64,000 nt of DNA from an uncultured Ruminococcus sp. (GCA_910577575.1 CAJTOG010000002.1:124001-188000); one strand, 5' to 3'; positions 51,256 through 61,375 are shown, counted from the stretch's first letter. Program-made: numbers and translations. The notes: generated from the sequence alone by a model not told the origin.

Positions 51256-53157
51256 ATGGAAACAAAACAATTCAAGGCTGAATCAAAAAAGCTGCTTGAT
51301 ATGATGATTAACTCAATCTACACTCACAAGGAAATTTTCCTCCGTGAGCTTATTTCAAATGCAAGCGACGCTATTGATAAGCTTTATTTCAAGTCGCTTA
51401 CTGATGATAGAGTAGGACTTGACAAAGATGATTTTGCTATCTGGATTTCTGCTGACAAGGAGAACCGCACACTTAAAATAACTGATAACGGTATCGGCAT
51501 GACTGCTGAAGAACTTGAAAATAACCTTGGCACCATTGCAAACAGCGGTTCACTTAAATTCAAGAATGAAAATAAACTGGAAAACGATAATCAGATTATC
51601 GGTCAGTTTGGTGTCGGCTTCTATTCTGCATTCATGGCAGCAAAAAAAGTTACTGTAATTTCAAAAGCTTACGGCTCCGACACCGCTTATAAATGGGAAT
51701 CCGAGGGTGTTGAAGGTTATACAATAAACGAAACAGAAAAAGACAGTGTCGGTACTGAAATTATCCTTGAACTCCTTGACGATACAGACGATGAGAAATA
51801 CAGTGAATTTCTTGACCAATACCGCATAAAGAATATAATCAGAAAGTATTCTGATTATATCCGCTTTCCCATTAAAATGGAAGTTACTCACAGCCGTCCG
51901 ATTGAACAGTCCGAAGAAGACAAACAGGCTGGCAAAGCTCCAGAATATGAAGATTACATTGAAATTGAAACACTCAACAGCATGATACCTCTTTGGAAAA
52001 AAAGCAAATCCGAACTCAAAGAAGACGATTACAACCACTTCTATACTGAAAAATTCAACGACTACAGCAAACCGCTGAAATATTCTCATGTTGTCAACGA
52101 AGGTATGCCAAGCTACAATGCATTGCTTTATATACCAGCAAATGCTCCTTTTGATTTTTATTCAAAAGAATATGAAAAAGGTTTGCAGCTCTATTCAAAT
52201 GGCGTATTGATTATGGACAAATGCAGTGATTTGCTTCCGGATTATTTCAGCTTTGTCAAAGGACTTGTTGACAGTGAGGACTTATCACTCAATATTTCCC
52301 GTGAAATGCTCCAGCATGACAGACAGCTTAAAATTATCGCTAAGAGCATTGAAAAAACTATTTCCAGCGAACTCAAAAAAATGCTCAAAAATGAACGTGA
52401 GAAATATGAAGATTTCTGGAAAGCTTTTGGACTACAGCTTAAATATGGCATTTATAGCAGCTACGGCATGAATAAGGAAAAACTTCAGGATTTACTTCTT
52501 TTCACATCTTCAAACGCAAAGCTTGTAACTCTTGATGAATATGTAACAGCAATGCCGGAGAGTCAGAAATATATTTACTATGCAACAGGTGAAAGCGTGG
52601 CAAGAATTGAACAGCTTCCACAGACTGAACTTGTAAAGGACAATGGCTTTGAAATTCTTTATCTTACAGATAATGTTGATGAATTTGCTATTAAAACACT
52701 TATCCAGTATAAAGAAAAGGAATTCAGAAACGTTTCTGCTGATGATTTGGGCATTGAAAACACTGAAAAACAGGAAGACATAAAAGTCAAAGAAGAAGAA
52801 AATGCTGATATGCTCAAGGACATGGCTGATGCCCTTGATGGCAAAGCTTCAAAAGTTATACTCTCAAAGCGTCTGAAATCACATCCCGTATGCCTTACAA
52901 GTGAGGGTGAAATTACTCTTGAAATGGAAAAAGTTCTCAATTCCATGCCTAACGGTGAGAAAATAAAGGCTCAGAGAGTACTTGAAATCAATCCTGAACA
53001 TGAAATTTTCAATAAACTCAAATCAATTTCAGAATCAGGAGATAAAGATAAGCTGACCAAATATGCAAACCTGCTCTATACTCAGGCACTCCTCATTGAA
53101 GGTATGCCTGTTGAGAATCCTGTTGAATTTTCAAACCTGATTTGTGAGCTTATGTAA
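51256..53157 (+). CDS. htpG: Chaperone HtpG (Hsp90)
   Basis: 633 residues. The N-terminal GHKL ATPase has ELISNASDAIDKLYF, DNGIGMTAEEL and GQFGVGFYSAFMAA. The middle client-binding domain runs from about 220 (YEDYIEIETLNSMIPLWKKSKSE). The C-terminal dimerisation domain ends the protein without a charged linker or MEEVD tail, as in bacteria. The start at 51256 is chosen because GGAG lies nine bases upstream and the product begins METKQFKAE, like other HtpGs; a TTG-led longer frame overlaps the CIRCE region. Control by HrcA is indicated by the operator. Confidence 0.98.
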   Translation: METKQFKAESKKLLDMMINSIYTHKEIFLRELISNASDAIDKLYFKSLTDDRVGLDKDDFAIWISADKENRTLKITDNGIGMTAEELENNLGTIANSGSLKFKNENKLENDNQIIGQFGVGFYSAFMAAKKVTVISKAYGSDTAYKWESEGVEGYTINETEKDSVGTEIILELLDDTDDEKYSEFLDQYRIKNIIRKYSDYIRFPIKMEVTHSRPIEQSEEDKQAGKAPEYEDYIEIETLNSMIPLWKKSKSELKEDDYNHFYTEKFNDYSKPLKYSHVVNEGMPSYNALLYIPANAPFDFYSKEYEKGLQLYSNGVLIMDKCSDLLPDYFSFVKGLVDSEDLSLNISREMLQHDRQLKIIAKSIEKTISSELKKMLKNEREKYEDFWKAFGLQLKYGIYSSYGMNKEKLQDLLLFTSSNAKLVTLDEYVTAMPESQKYIYYATGESVARIEQLPQTELVKDNGFEILYLTDNVDEFAIKTLIQYKEKEFRNVSADDLGIENTEKQEDIKVKEEENADMLKDMADALDGKASKVILSKRLKSHPVCLTSEGEITLEMEKVLNSMPNGEKIKAQRVLEINPEHEIFNKLKSISESGDKDKLTKYANLLYTQALLIEGMPVENPVEFSNLICELM

Positions 53158-53166
53158 AAAATATAC

Positions 53167-53203
53167 AAAAACAGGGAAACACTGAATGTTTCCCTGTTTT
53201 TCA
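53167..53203 (+). terminator. Terminator of htpG
   Basis: AAAAACAGGGAAAC (53167-53180) and GTTTCCCTGTTTTT (53188-53201) form a 14-bp stem. Confidence 0.9.
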
Positions 53204-53214
53204 AGGAGAACGTC

Positions 53215-53832
53215 ATGGATTTAAGTAAATATGACAATCTGGATTTTCCGGAACATCTGAAAAAACTTGTTTCACTTGCCGGCAAAGCAGATAAGAAATG
53301 CAAAGTATTTGGTTCTGAAAAATATAAATATAAATTCAATCCGACTGTTTCATTGACAGACGTACATGAATTTGAAGAAAAACATAAAATAAAAATTCCT
53401 GATTCGCTTGTAAGATATTTAACTGAAATAGGCAACGGCGGTGCAGGTGTTGACTATGGCATATATTCTCTTGAAAAAATGAGAATTACAAATTCAGATT
53501 CCGAAAAAACAATTTTTGATTATGAGAACTATGAAGAAGTATGGAAAAATCTTATCACAGAATATGATAACACTGATAACGAAGATACATATGAACAGTT
53601 AATAAACGGATTGCTTGTAATCGGCACTGCCGGATGTACACTTGACTATGTTCTTGTATGCAAAGGAAAACACTATGGAAAAGTCGCCATTGCTGACTGG
53701 AATATGTTTGAAGACAATCCTCCTCATATTCTGTCTGACTCGTTTGAAAGCTGGATTGAAACCTATTTCATAAAAATTATTCAGGGAAATTTGACGGACT
53801 GGGGTTCTTTCAAAACCGTCAACAAAGATTAA
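53215..53832 (+). CDS. SMI1/KNR4 (SUKH) family protein
   Basis: 205 residues with the SUKH core: VHEFEEKHKIKIPDSLVRYLTEIGNGGAG, DYGIYSLEKM and the later GTAGCTLDYVLVCKGKHYGKV with ESWIETYFIKII. SUKH proteins are often immunity proteins to polymorphic or contact-dependent toxins, though many are stand-alone with unknown function. It starts about 12 bases after the htpG terminator with AAGGAG before the ATG, and any promoter would have to overlap htpG or arise by readthrough. No toxin is adjacent. Confidence 0.85.
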   Translation: MDLSKYDNLDFPEHLKKLVSLAGKADKKCKVFGSEKYKYKFNPTVSLTDVHEFEEKHKIKIPDSLVRYLTEIGNGGAGVDYGIYSLEKMRITNSDSEKTIFDYENYEEVWKNLITEYDNTDNEDTYEQLINGLLVIGTAGCTLDYVLVCKGKHYGKVAIADWNMFEDNPPHILSDSFESWIETYFIKIIQGNLTDWGSFKTVNKD

Positions 53833-53840
53833 TATAAATA

Positions 53841-53878
53841 AAAAAGGAGCAGTCATTCAGATTACTGCTCCCCTTTTA
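53841..53878. terminator. Bidirectional terminator (SUKH protein / serA)
   Basis: AAAAGGAGCAGT pairs imperfectly with ACTGCTCCCCTTTT, with A/T runs on both sides, between convergent genes. Confidence 0.75.
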
Positions 53879-53886
53879 TTTTTATC

Positions 53887-55047
53887 TTATTTGATAATTC
53901 TTACTTTGATAACACCATCAACAGCATTGATTTTACCCTCTACAGAAGCAGGAATTTCACCGGTAACATCAAGCATTGTATAAGCAAAATCGCCCTTGCT
54001 TGCATTAGCCATGTTTTCGATATTTATTCCCTCATTGCCTACAGCAGAAGTAATTGAAGCAATGGTTGTCGGTACATTCTTGTGAATTACACAAATCTTA
54101 GTACCTGCTGCATTCATTGAAAGATTAGGATAATTAACACTGTTTCTGATATTGCCGTTCTCAATATAGTCAATAATTTCTTCAGCAGCCATAACAGCAC
54201 AGTTATCTTCACTTTCAGGAGTTGAAGCACCAAGATGAGGAAGTACAATTACATTTTCCTCACCGAGAACAATATCATCAGCGAAATCAGTAACATATTT
54301 TGCAACCTTGCCTGCCTTGATAGCAGAAATCACAGCCTCACTGTTAATAAGTTCACCACGTGCAAGATTGATGAGGCGAACGCCGTCTTTCATCATTTCA
54401 ATCTGTTCAGCATCAATAGTGTTCTTTGTCTGAGGAGTATAAGGCATATGAATTGATATATAATCGCTGTTTTTATAAATTTCATTTATGTCAGTAACAA
54501 CCTTCACAGACGGTTCAAGATGAAGAGCTGCACCTACTGAAAGATATGGGTCATAACCGATAACTTTCATACCGAGAGCATCAGCAGCATTTGCAATCTT
54601 ACCGCCGATTGCACCAAGTCCGATAATGCCAAGAGTCTTACCGGCAATTTCAGGACCTGCAAACTTCGATTTTCCGCCTTCAACAGTTTTCGGTGCATCT
54701 TCTGTTCCCTTGAGTGATGCAGCCCATGCAGCAGCTTCTGTAATTTTTCTTGATGAAAGAAGCAATGCACAGATGGCAAGTTCTTTAACTGCATTTGAAT
54801 TAGCCCCGGGAGTATTGAATACACAGATACCTTCCTGAGCACATCTTTCAACAGGAATATTATTTACTCCTGCTCCTGCACGTGCAATAGCAATAAGTTT
54901 ATCGCCGAAAGTCATATCGTGCATTTTTGCACTTCTTACCATGATAGCATCAGGATTTGTACAATCATCAGCTACAGCATACTTTGATTTATCAAAAATA
55001 TCTGTACCGATAGCAGAAATTTTATTAAGTGTCTGAACATTAAACAT
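53887..55047 (-). CDS. serA: D-3-phosphoglycerate dehydrogenase
   Basis: 386 residues. It catalyses the first step of serine synthesis, 3-phosphoglycerate to 3-phosphohydroxypyruvate, with NAD. The Rossmann motif is GIIGLGAIGGKIA; catalytic elements are LARGEL (Arg) and LPHLGAST (His), with the Glu between. A C-terminal ACT domain (TKICVIHKNVPTTIASITSAV onwards) could bind serine for feedback. It follows serC by about 60 bases in the same direction, so both serine genes are probably cotranscribed. AGAGGTAG precedes the ATG. Confidence 0.96.
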   Translation of the reverse strand: MFNVQTLNKISAIGTDIFDKSKYAVADDCTNPDAIMVRSAKMHDMTFGDKLIAIARAGAGVNNIPVERCAQEGICVFNTPGANSNAVKELAICALLLSSRKITEAAAWAASLKGTEDAPKTVEGGKSKFAGPEIAGKTLGIIGLGAIGGKIANAADALGMKVIGYDPYLSVGAALHLEPSVKVVTDINEIYKNSDYISIHMPYTPQTKNTIDAEQIEMMKDGVRLINLARGELINSEAVISAIKAGKVAKYVTDFADDIVLGEENVIVLPHLGASTPESEDNCAVMAAEEIIDYIENGNIRNSVNYPNLSMNAAGTKICVIHKNVPTTIASITSAVGNEGINIENMANASKGDFAYTMLDVTGEIPASVEGKINAVDGVIKVRIIK

Positions 55048-55107
55048 TTCAATCTACCTCTTTTCTATATTTACTATATCTCTCCGGAGGAGATATAAAC
55101 AAATTAT

Positions 55108-56193
55108 TTACTTAATGTTTTCAGCCTCAAACTTCTTCATGAACTCAACAAGCTTTTCAACGCCCTCAACAGGCATAGCGTTATAAATAGAAGCTCTCAT
55201 ACCGCCGACACTTCTGTGACCTTTAAGATTCTCAAATCCGGCAGCCTTTGATTCAGCAATAAACTTCTTATCAAGTTCATCATCACCGGTAATAAAAGGA
55301 ACGTTCATAAGTGAACGGTCTTTCTTTTCAACAGTACCCTTGAACATTTTGCTCTGGTCAAGGAAATCATAAAGGATAGCAGCTTTTTTCTCATTATGAG
55401 CCTTCATAGCTTCAAGACCGCCCATTTTCTTAATCCACTTGAATACCTTTCCGCAGATATATATGCCATAGCACGGAGGAGTATTATAGAGTGAATCAGC
55501 ATCAGCCTGAGTTTTCCATTTAAGCATTGTGGGAGTACCTGAAAGAACATCATCACGTATTAAATCCTCACGGATAATAGCAATAACAACGCCTGCAGGA
55601 CCGATATTTTTCTGAACACCGCCATAAATCACACCATACTTTGTAACGTCAACAGGTTCAGAAAGGAAACATGATGAGACATCGGCAACTAAATCCTTTC
55701 CTTTAGTATTCGGGAGTTCCCAGAATTTTGTGCCATAGATAGTATTATTTTCACAGATATAAACATAATCTGCATCTTCCGGAATATCAAGGTCTGAACA
55801 ATCAGGAATATAAGAAAAAGTTTTGTCGGCAGATGAAGCAACTGCAACAGCTTCGCCGTACATCTGAGCTTCCTGATAAGCCTTCTTTGCCCACTGACCT
55901 GTAATTATGTAAGCAGCCTTCTTGTTTTTCATAAGATTCATAGGAATAGCTGCAAACTGCTGTGAAGCACCGCCCTGAAGGAAAAGAACCTTATAATTAT
56001 CAGGGATATTCATAAGGTCACGCAAATCCTGTTCTGCTTCTTTGATAATATTATCATAAACTTTTGAACGGTGTGACATTTCCATAACGGACATACCACA
56101 GCCCTTATAGTCCATCATTTCATCTGCTGCTTCTTTAAGAACTTCCTCCGGAAGAACAGCCGGACCCGCACTGAAATTATAAACTCTGCTCAT
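55108..56193 (-). CDS. serC: Phosphoserine aminotransferase
   Basis: 361 residues. It converts 3-phosphohydroxypyruvate and glutamate to phosphoserine with pyridoxal phosphate. N-terminal YNFSAGPAVLPEEVL, the GGASQQFAAIPMNL cofactor loop and GVIYGGVQKNIGPAG with the PLP Lys identify it. The C-terminal GHRSVGGMRASIYNAMP is characteristic. It is first in the serC-serA operon. The start has CGGAGG upstream, and a consensus promoter precedes it. The third gene of the pathway, serB, is not here. Confidence 0.98.
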   Translation of the reverse strand: MSRVYNFSAGPAVLPEEVLKEAADEMMDYKGCGMSVMEMSHRSKVYDNIIKEAEQDLRDLMNIPDNYKVLFLQGGASQQFAAIPMNLMKNKKAAYIITGQWAKKAYQEAQMYGEAVAVASSADKTFSYIPDCSDLDIPEDADYVYICENNTIYGTKFWELPNTKGKDLVADVSSCFLSEPVDVTKYGVIYGGVQKNIGPAGVVIAIIREDLIRDDVLSGTPTMLKWKTQADADSLYNTPPCYGIYICGKVFKWIKKMGGLEAMKAHNEKKAAILYDFLDQSKMFKGTVEKKDRSLMNVPFITGDDELDKKFIAESKAAGFENLKGHRSVGGMRASIYNAMPVEGVEKLVEFMKKFEAENIK

Positions 56194-56245
56194 TGTAAAA
56201 AACCTCCGTAAAATTTATATAAAAAGTTAGCATCAGCCACATACT

Positions 56246-56274
56246 ATTATACTCTTATTATGGAAATAAGTCAA
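56246..56274 (-). promoter_or_regulatory. Promoter of serC-serA
   Basis: On the minus strand TTGACT (56269-56274), 17-bp spacer, TATAAT (56246-56251). The rest of the 322-base gap up to metG shows no gene, no clear T-box and no other element. Confidence 0.85.
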
Positions 56275-56515
56275 GATGTATTATAATTTTTTTACAAATT
56301 TTATAATAAAACCTGCTAATTGTTACACTCAGTAAACATTTTATTTCCCAATAAAAATCATCCAACAGAAAAATCTGATAAGTGATAATTTTAATATGTG
56401 ACTGAATAAATGTTAAAAAAAACAGCCAAATTTATAAACATTTTTTAAATGGAGTCAGTTTCTTTAATCATTCACTGCGGAAAACATCCGTATTTGCCTC
56501 AACAAAAAAATTGAA

Positions 56516-58483
56516 TTATCTTATTTTTGAACCGACCGGGATACTGTCATCAACAAATACAACCTTTATACCATCAGGAGTATCAGCTGCACAAATCATA
56601 CCTAGACTTTCAACTCCACGAAGTTTAACCGGTTTCAAATTTGCAATGAGCTGTATTTTCTTTCCGATTAAATCTTCCGGAGAATAATACTGTGCAATAC
56701 CTGAAACAACCTGTCGCCCGCCCATGCCGTCATCAAGCTGTAAACAGAGAAGCTTATCAGACTTTTTAACCTTTTCAGCAGACTTAATTTTTGCAACACG
56801 AATTTCAATCTTAGCAAAGTCATCAATGGAAATTTCAGGGGCAAGTTCAATTTTTTCAGCAATTTCGCCTTTTTCTTCACTTGAAAGATTAGACTTTGCC
56901 TCAGCCATATTTTTCTGAATAATATTGTTAAGCTCCTCAATTTCCTTATCAACGTCAATTCTCGGGAATAAAATTTCCCCCTTATGAACAGTCACATTCT
57001 TTGGAAGCACTCCGAACACAGAAAGCTTGTCATAAGTCACATCATTTTCAGAGGCACCAATCTGTTCCCATATCTTAGGCATAACAACAGGCATAAACGG
57101 ACTGAGAAGTGCGGAAATGATTCTTATTGCATCAAGCAGATTGTAAAGCACAGAAGCAAGTCTGTTCTTTTTAATTTCATCCTTGCCGAGTTTCCACGGT
57201 TCAGTTTCATCAATATACTTGTTGGCACGGTCAACAGCTTTAAAAATCTCTTCCAGAGCCTGTTTTATTTTAGTTTCTTCCATAGCCTTTTCAGTTTCAG
57301 CAAATGCATTAAGAACAACAGATTTGAAATTTTCATCAAGCGGGTCTGCTTCACGGTCTGACGGAAGAGTACCACCGAAATACTTATCTGCCATTGTAAC
57401 AGTACGTGCCACAAGATTTCCCAATCCGTTCGCAAGGTCTGAGTTGATTCTGTTAATCATAATCTCATTTGAAAATGAACTGTCAGCACCGAGAGCCATT
57501 TCACGCAGAATATGATACCTTATGGCATCACATCCATAACGCTCTCCGAGTATAAACGGGTCAACAACATTTCCCAGAGATTTACTCATCTTTTCGCCGT
57601 TGAAAGTAATCCAGCCGTGTACTGCAAGATGCTTTGGAAGAGGAATATCAAGTGCCATGAGAATAGCAGGCCATATAATTGCATGGAAACGCATGATATC
57701 CTTGGCAACCATATGAACATCGGCAGGCCAGAATTTATCATAATCATTATATGCATCATTCATATATCCGAGTGCGGAAATATAGTTTGAAAGAGCGTCA
57801 ATCCATACATATACGACATGACCCTCATCAAACGATACGGGAACTCCCCATTTAAAAGTAGTTCTTGATACGCACAAATCTTCAAGACCAGGTTTTATAA
57901 AATTGTTTACCAGCTCCAGAGCACGTGTTTTCGGGCGGAGATAGTCTGTTTCGGTAAGAAGTTTTTCAATACGTTCGGCAAAAGATGACATCTTAAAAAA
58001 GTAAGCTTCTTCCTTGGCAAACGCAACAGGTCTGTGACATTCAGGACAGCATCCATTTTCATCAAGCTGTGAATCAGTCCAGAAACTTTCACAGGGAGTA
58101 CAATATTTACCGGAATACTCACCCTTATAAATATATCCCTTATCATAAAGAGATTTGAAAATTTTCTGAACAGTATCAATATGGTAATCATCAGTAGTGC
58201 GTATATATCTGTCATAATCAATATTCATATATTTCCAGAGATTCTTGAATTTTTCAACAATCCCGTCAACAAATTCCTTTGGAGTAACGCCTTTTTCAGC
58301 AGCTTTCTGTTCAATCTTGAGACCATGTTCGTCAGTACCGGTAAGGAACATTACGTCATATCCCTGCATACGCTTGAAACGTGCAATCGAATCACAGGCA
58401 ACTGTAGTATAGCAATGACCGATATGGGGATTGCCTGAAGGATAATAAATAGGAGTAGTAATATAAAAAGGTTTTTTTGACAT
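56516..58483 (-). CDS. metG: Methionyl-tRNA synthetase
   Basis: 655 residues of the class I enzyme, long form. HIGHCYT is the first ATP-binding motif and GEKMSKSLGN the second, with KMSKS at residues 298-302. A single zinc knuckle of the MetG1/Bacillus type lies at CTPCESFW and CCPECHRP. The anticodon-binding helical domain follows, and a C-terminal tRNA-binding OB domain (about 550-655, EIRVAKIKSAEKV) aids dimerisation. The ATG follows GGAGC. A promoter with an extended -10 lies about 60 bases upstream; no T-box leader is present. Confidence 0.98.
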   Translation of the reverse strand: MSKKPFYITTPIYYPSGNPHIGHCYTTVACDSIARFKRMQGYDVMFLTGTDEHGLKIEQKAAEKGVTPKEFVDGIVEKFKNLWKYMNIDYDRYIRTTDDYHIDTVQKIFKSLYDKGYIYKGEYSGKYCTPCESFWTDSQLDENGCCPECHRPVAFAKEEAYFFKMSSFAERIEKLLTETDYLRPKTRALELVNNFIKPGLEDLCVSRTTFKWGVPVSFDEGHVVYVWIDALSNYISALGYMNDAYNDYDKFWPADVHMVAKDIMRFHAIIWPAILMALDIPLPKHLAVHGWITFNGEKMSKSLGNVVDPFILGERYGCDAIRYHILREMALGADSSFSNEIMINRINSDLANGLGNLVARTVTMADKYFGGTLPSDREADPLDENFKSVVLNAFAETEKAMEETKIKQALEEIFKAVDRANKYIDETEPWKLGKDEIKKNRLASVLYNLLDAIRIISALLSPFMPVVMPKIWEQIGASENDVTYDKLSVFGVLPKNVTVHKGEILFPRIDVDKEIEELNNIIQKNMAEAKSNLSSEEKGEIAEKIELAPEISIDDFAKIEIRVAKIKSAEKVKKSDKLLCLQLDDGMGGRQVVSGIAQYYSPEDLIGKKIQLIANLKPVKLRGVESLGMICAADTPDGIKVVFVDDSIPVGSKIR

Positions 58484-58583
58484 AAAATCGCTCCAATCAT
58501 AATAAATTAACCTGTAAAATATAACAGGTTATTGATATTATAACATAAAATTCTTAATTTGTCACGCTTTTTTTAAAAAAATA

Positions 58584-58612
58584 TTGACTTATTCTGAAAA
58601 ATAGGGTATTAT
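58584..58612 (+). promoter_or_regulatory. Promoter of the lysozyme-manA-glk genes
   Basis: TTGACT (58584-58589), 17-bp spacer, TATTAT (58607-58612), 31 bases before the ATG, with AAGGAG between. Confidence 0.75.
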
Positions 58613-58643
58613 AATAAGTGTATGAATTAATAAGGAGATATAA

Positions 58644-59363
58644 ATGAAAAACAAAAAACCCATTTTCTTTTCCACTATTGGCGGATTAATGACCGCCGCT
58701 GCTGTTTTTTTCGGAGCCGTATTCTCCACGGCTGAACCAAGCAAAGCAAAATATCCTGTTTTCGGTGTGGATGTTTCACACTATCAGGGTGATATAGACT
58801 GGCTCAAACTTGAAAAACAAGGCGTAAAATTTGCTTTCATCAAGGCTACTGAAGGAAGCGGTCATGTTGATGAATCGGTAAGAAATAATTTAAAGAACAT
58901 AGCTGAAACTGACGTGCGTAAATCATGTTATCACTTTTTCAGTTTTGACAGTGCAGGCGAAACGCAAGCAGAAAACTTTATAAATACAGTCGGTAAGGAT
59001 GAAATAGATATGCCGCCTGTCATTGATATTGAATATTATGCTGACAAACACTCAAACAAGCCAAGCTGTGAGGATACTGAAAAAATTCTTACACCGCTTC
59101 TTGAAAAACTCGAAAAACACTATGGAACAAAGCCTATAATATATACGACGCTGCCTGTATATTACAGATATATCAGCAAAAACTACAGCGATTATCCTCT
59201 TTGGATTCGCTGTACTCAGTTTGAACCCGATTTACTTGAATGGAAGTTCTGGCAGTTCAGTGACAAAGGTATGCTTGACGGTTATGACGGCGATGAACCA
59301 TGTATTGACTTCAATGTTTTTTACGGCACTATGGAGGAATTTGAAAACTACTATGATATTTAA
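58644..59363 (+). CDS. GH25 lysozyme (muramidase), membrane-anchored
   Basis: 239 residues. A signal anchor (about 9-30) precedes a GH25 catalytic barrel: FGVDVSHYQGDIDW at the start, KFAFIKATEG, and the acidic active-site motif PPVIDIEYY near residue 128. PLWIRCTQFEPDLLEWKFWQFSDKG closes it. GH25 enzymes cut the glycan of peptidoglycan between MurNAc and GlcNAc. No cell-wall repeat is attached, so the anchor keeps it at the membrane. The gene overlaps manA by 11 bases, so the two are coupled. Confidence 0.93.
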   Translation: MKNKKPIFFSTIGGLMTAAAVFFGAVFSTAEPSKAKYPVFGVDVSHYQGDIDWLKLEKQGVKFAFIKATEGSGHVDESVRNNLKNIAETDVRKSCYHFFSFDSAGETQAENFINTVGKDEIDMPPVIDIEYYADKHSNKPSCEDTEKILTPLLEKLEKHYGTKPIIYTTLPVYYRYISKNYSDYPLWIRCTQFEPDLLEWKFWQFSDKGMLDGYDGDEPCIDFNVFYGTMEEFENYYDI

Positions 59364-60252
59364 ATTAACAGCACCTGTTAAAAATTATATCTGGGGCGGA
59401 ACTAAGCTCCGTGATGAATTCGGAAAAGTTAGCAATGAAGAAAAACTTGCTGAAAGTTGGGAATTAAGCTGTCATCATGACGGATTGAGCATGATAGAAA
59501 ACAGCAATACGTCTCTTTCGGAATATCTTGCTAAACATCCTGAAGATATGGGTGAGAACTGCAAAAAATTAAATTATTTCCCGATATTAGTCAAATTGAT
59601 TGATGCAAAAGAAAACCTCTCAATTCAGGTTCATCCTGATAACAAATATGCTCTTGAACACGAAGGTGAACAAGGTAAAACAGAAATGTGGTATATAATC
59701 GATTGCGAACCTGATTCGTCTATTATTTATGGTTTTAAAGAAAAAATCACTAAAAAAGAATTCAAACAGGCTATTGAAAATAATACGCTTCTTGATAAGG
59801 TCAATATTATACCCGTGAAAAAAGGCGACGTTTTCATGATTAAATCAGGCACACTTCATGCAATCGGAAAAGGAATACTTCTTGCAGAAGTTCAACAGAG
59901 TTCAAATACAACTTACAGAGTCTACGACTATGGCAGACCCCGTGAACTTCATACGGAAAAGGCTCTTGACGTAACAAAACGCACTCCTCTGCCCATGCCT
60001 GTACAGAATCATGATAAAAATATGCTTGCAAGATGCAGATATTTCAGAGTTTATAAAGAAAATATTGATATACAAAGCAAGTATCATAAAAATAATAAAT
60101 CATTCACTCACATTCTTATACTTGAGGGCGAAGGCAAAATATATTCAAACTATGATAATCTCAATCTAAAAAAAGGTGACAGTTTTTTTATTACTGCCGG
60201 TTCAAGGTGGTATATAACAGGTAAATGCAGTATAATCTATACTGTAATATAA
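59353..60252 (+). CDS. manA: Mannose-6-phosphate isomerase, class I
   Basis: 299 residues. It interconverts mannose-6-phosphate and fructose-6-phosphate. KNYIWGGTKLRDEFGK, zinc-binding LSIQVHPDNKYA (Gln, His), EMWYII (Glu) and SGTLHAIGKGILLAEVQQSS (His) define the short Firmicute class. The start at 59353 gives the normal N-terminus MIFKLTAPVKNYIWGG; a longer frame extends into the lysozyme gene without support. It is followed after 19 bases by a glucokinase, giving a small sugar-phosphate gene pair. Confidence 0.94.
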   Translation: MIFKLTAPVKNYIWGGTKLRDEFGKVSNEEKLAESWELSCHHDGLSMIENSNTSLSEYLAKHPEDMGENCKKLNYFPILVKLIDAKENLSIQVHPDNKYALEHEGEQGKTEMWYIIDCEPDSSIIYGFKEKITKKEFKQAIENNTLLDKVNIIPVKKGDVFMIKSGTLHAIGKGILLAEVQQSSNTTYRVYDYGRPRELHTEKALDVTKRTPLPMPVQNHDKNMLARCRYFRVYKENIDIQSKYHKNNKSFTHILILEGEGKIYSNYDNLNLKKGDSFFITAGSRWYITGKCSIIYTVI

Positions 60253-60271
60253 ATAAACGGAGGAAACTTTT

Positions 60272-61228
60272 ATGAAGTACTATGTAGGAATTGACTTGGG
60301 CGGTACTAATATCGTTGCAGGTGTTGTTGATGAAAATTATAACATCATTGCCAAAGCAAGCACTAAAACAAACTGCCCCCGTCCCGAAAAAGAAATTGCC
60401 GACGATATGGCAAAAATGGCTTTAAAGGCTGTTGAAAATGCCAATCTCACTATTGACCAGATTGAATGGATAGGCATCGGAACTCCGGGAATTGCAAACA
60501 GCTCTACCGGAATTATTGAAAGAGCAAGCAATCTTGGATTCAAGAACACTCCCATGGTCAAATATATTCAGGAAACTATCAATAAGCCCGTATTTATTGA
60601 AAATGATGCAAATGCTGCTGCTTATGGCGAATATGTTGCAGGAGCTGCAAAAGGAGCTAAAAATGCAGTCTGCATTACTCTCGGTACAGGCGTCGGAGCA
60701 GGAATTGTAATTGACGGCAAGATTTATGCAGGTTCAAATTTTGCAGGTGCTGAAGTCGGACATACTGTTATTGAAGTTGACGGAGCACAGTGTTCATGCG
60801 GACGCAAGGGTTGTTTTGAAGCTTACTCCTCTGCTACAGGTCTTATCCGTATGACAAAGGAAGCAATTGCCGAACATCCTGATTGTATCATGTCAAAAAT
60901 GGCTGAGGAAAAAGGTAAGGTTACTGCACGTACCTCATTTGACTCAATGCGTGCCGGTGACAAATACGCAAAGACAGTGGTTGATAAATACATAAAATAC
61001 CTTGCAGCAGGAATTACCAACACAATTAATATTTTCCAGCCTGACGTTCTTTGTATCGGCGGTGGCGTATGCAACGAAGGTGACCCGTTGCTTCTTCCAG
61101 TCAAGGCTCTTGTAAGGGAAGAAGATTTTGCAAGAAATTCTGAAAAGAAGACCGAAATTGTAATTGCAAAACTCGGCAATGATGCCGGAATTATAGGTGC
61201 AGCATTCCTTGGAAAAGCTAATGCATAA
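60272..61228 (+). CDS. glk: ROK-family glucokinase
   Basis: 318 residues. It phosphorylates glucose, here the free glucose left by cellobiose phosphorolysis. Phosphate-binding VGIDLGGTNIVAGVV opens the fold, GTPGIANSSTG and FIENDANAAAYGEY (catalytic Asp) follow, then GTGVGAGIVIDGKIYAG. The zinc motif is CSCGRKGCFEAY. No helix-turn-helix is present, so it is a kinase and not a ROK repressor. CGGAGG lies eight to nine bases before the ATG. Confidence 0.95.
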   Translation: MKYYVGIDLGGTNIVAGVVDENYNIIAKASTKTNCPRPEKEIADDMAKMALKAVENANLTIDQIEWIGIGTPGIANSSTGIIERASNLGFKNTPMVKYIQETINKPVFIENDANAAAYGEYVAGAAKGAKNAVCITLGTGVGAGIVIDGKIYAGSNFAGAEVGHTVIEVDGAQCSCGRKGCFEAYSSATGLIRMTKEAIAEHPDCIMSKMAEEKGKVTARTSFDSMRAGDKYAKTVVDKYIKYLAAGITNTINIFQPDVLCIGGGVCNEGDPLLLPVKALVREEDFARNSEKKTEIVIAKLGNDAGIIGAAFLGKANA

Positions 61229-61375
61229 ATAAAAAAATTTATATCCATTAAATTCGGCTGTATGCACAAACTTTACCCGATAATTTTGTGCATATGGCTG
61301 TTTTTTATCTTATGCAACAAAATGCCATTTTTTTTACACTATATTTATGAATCGATTCAAAAGGAGGGATTTTTT

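Noticed and set aside
56194..56515. T-box or riboswitch upstream of serC
   Set aside because: Neither the T-box motif (TGGNACCGCG-like) nor a specifier arm was found; only a simple promoter is visible.
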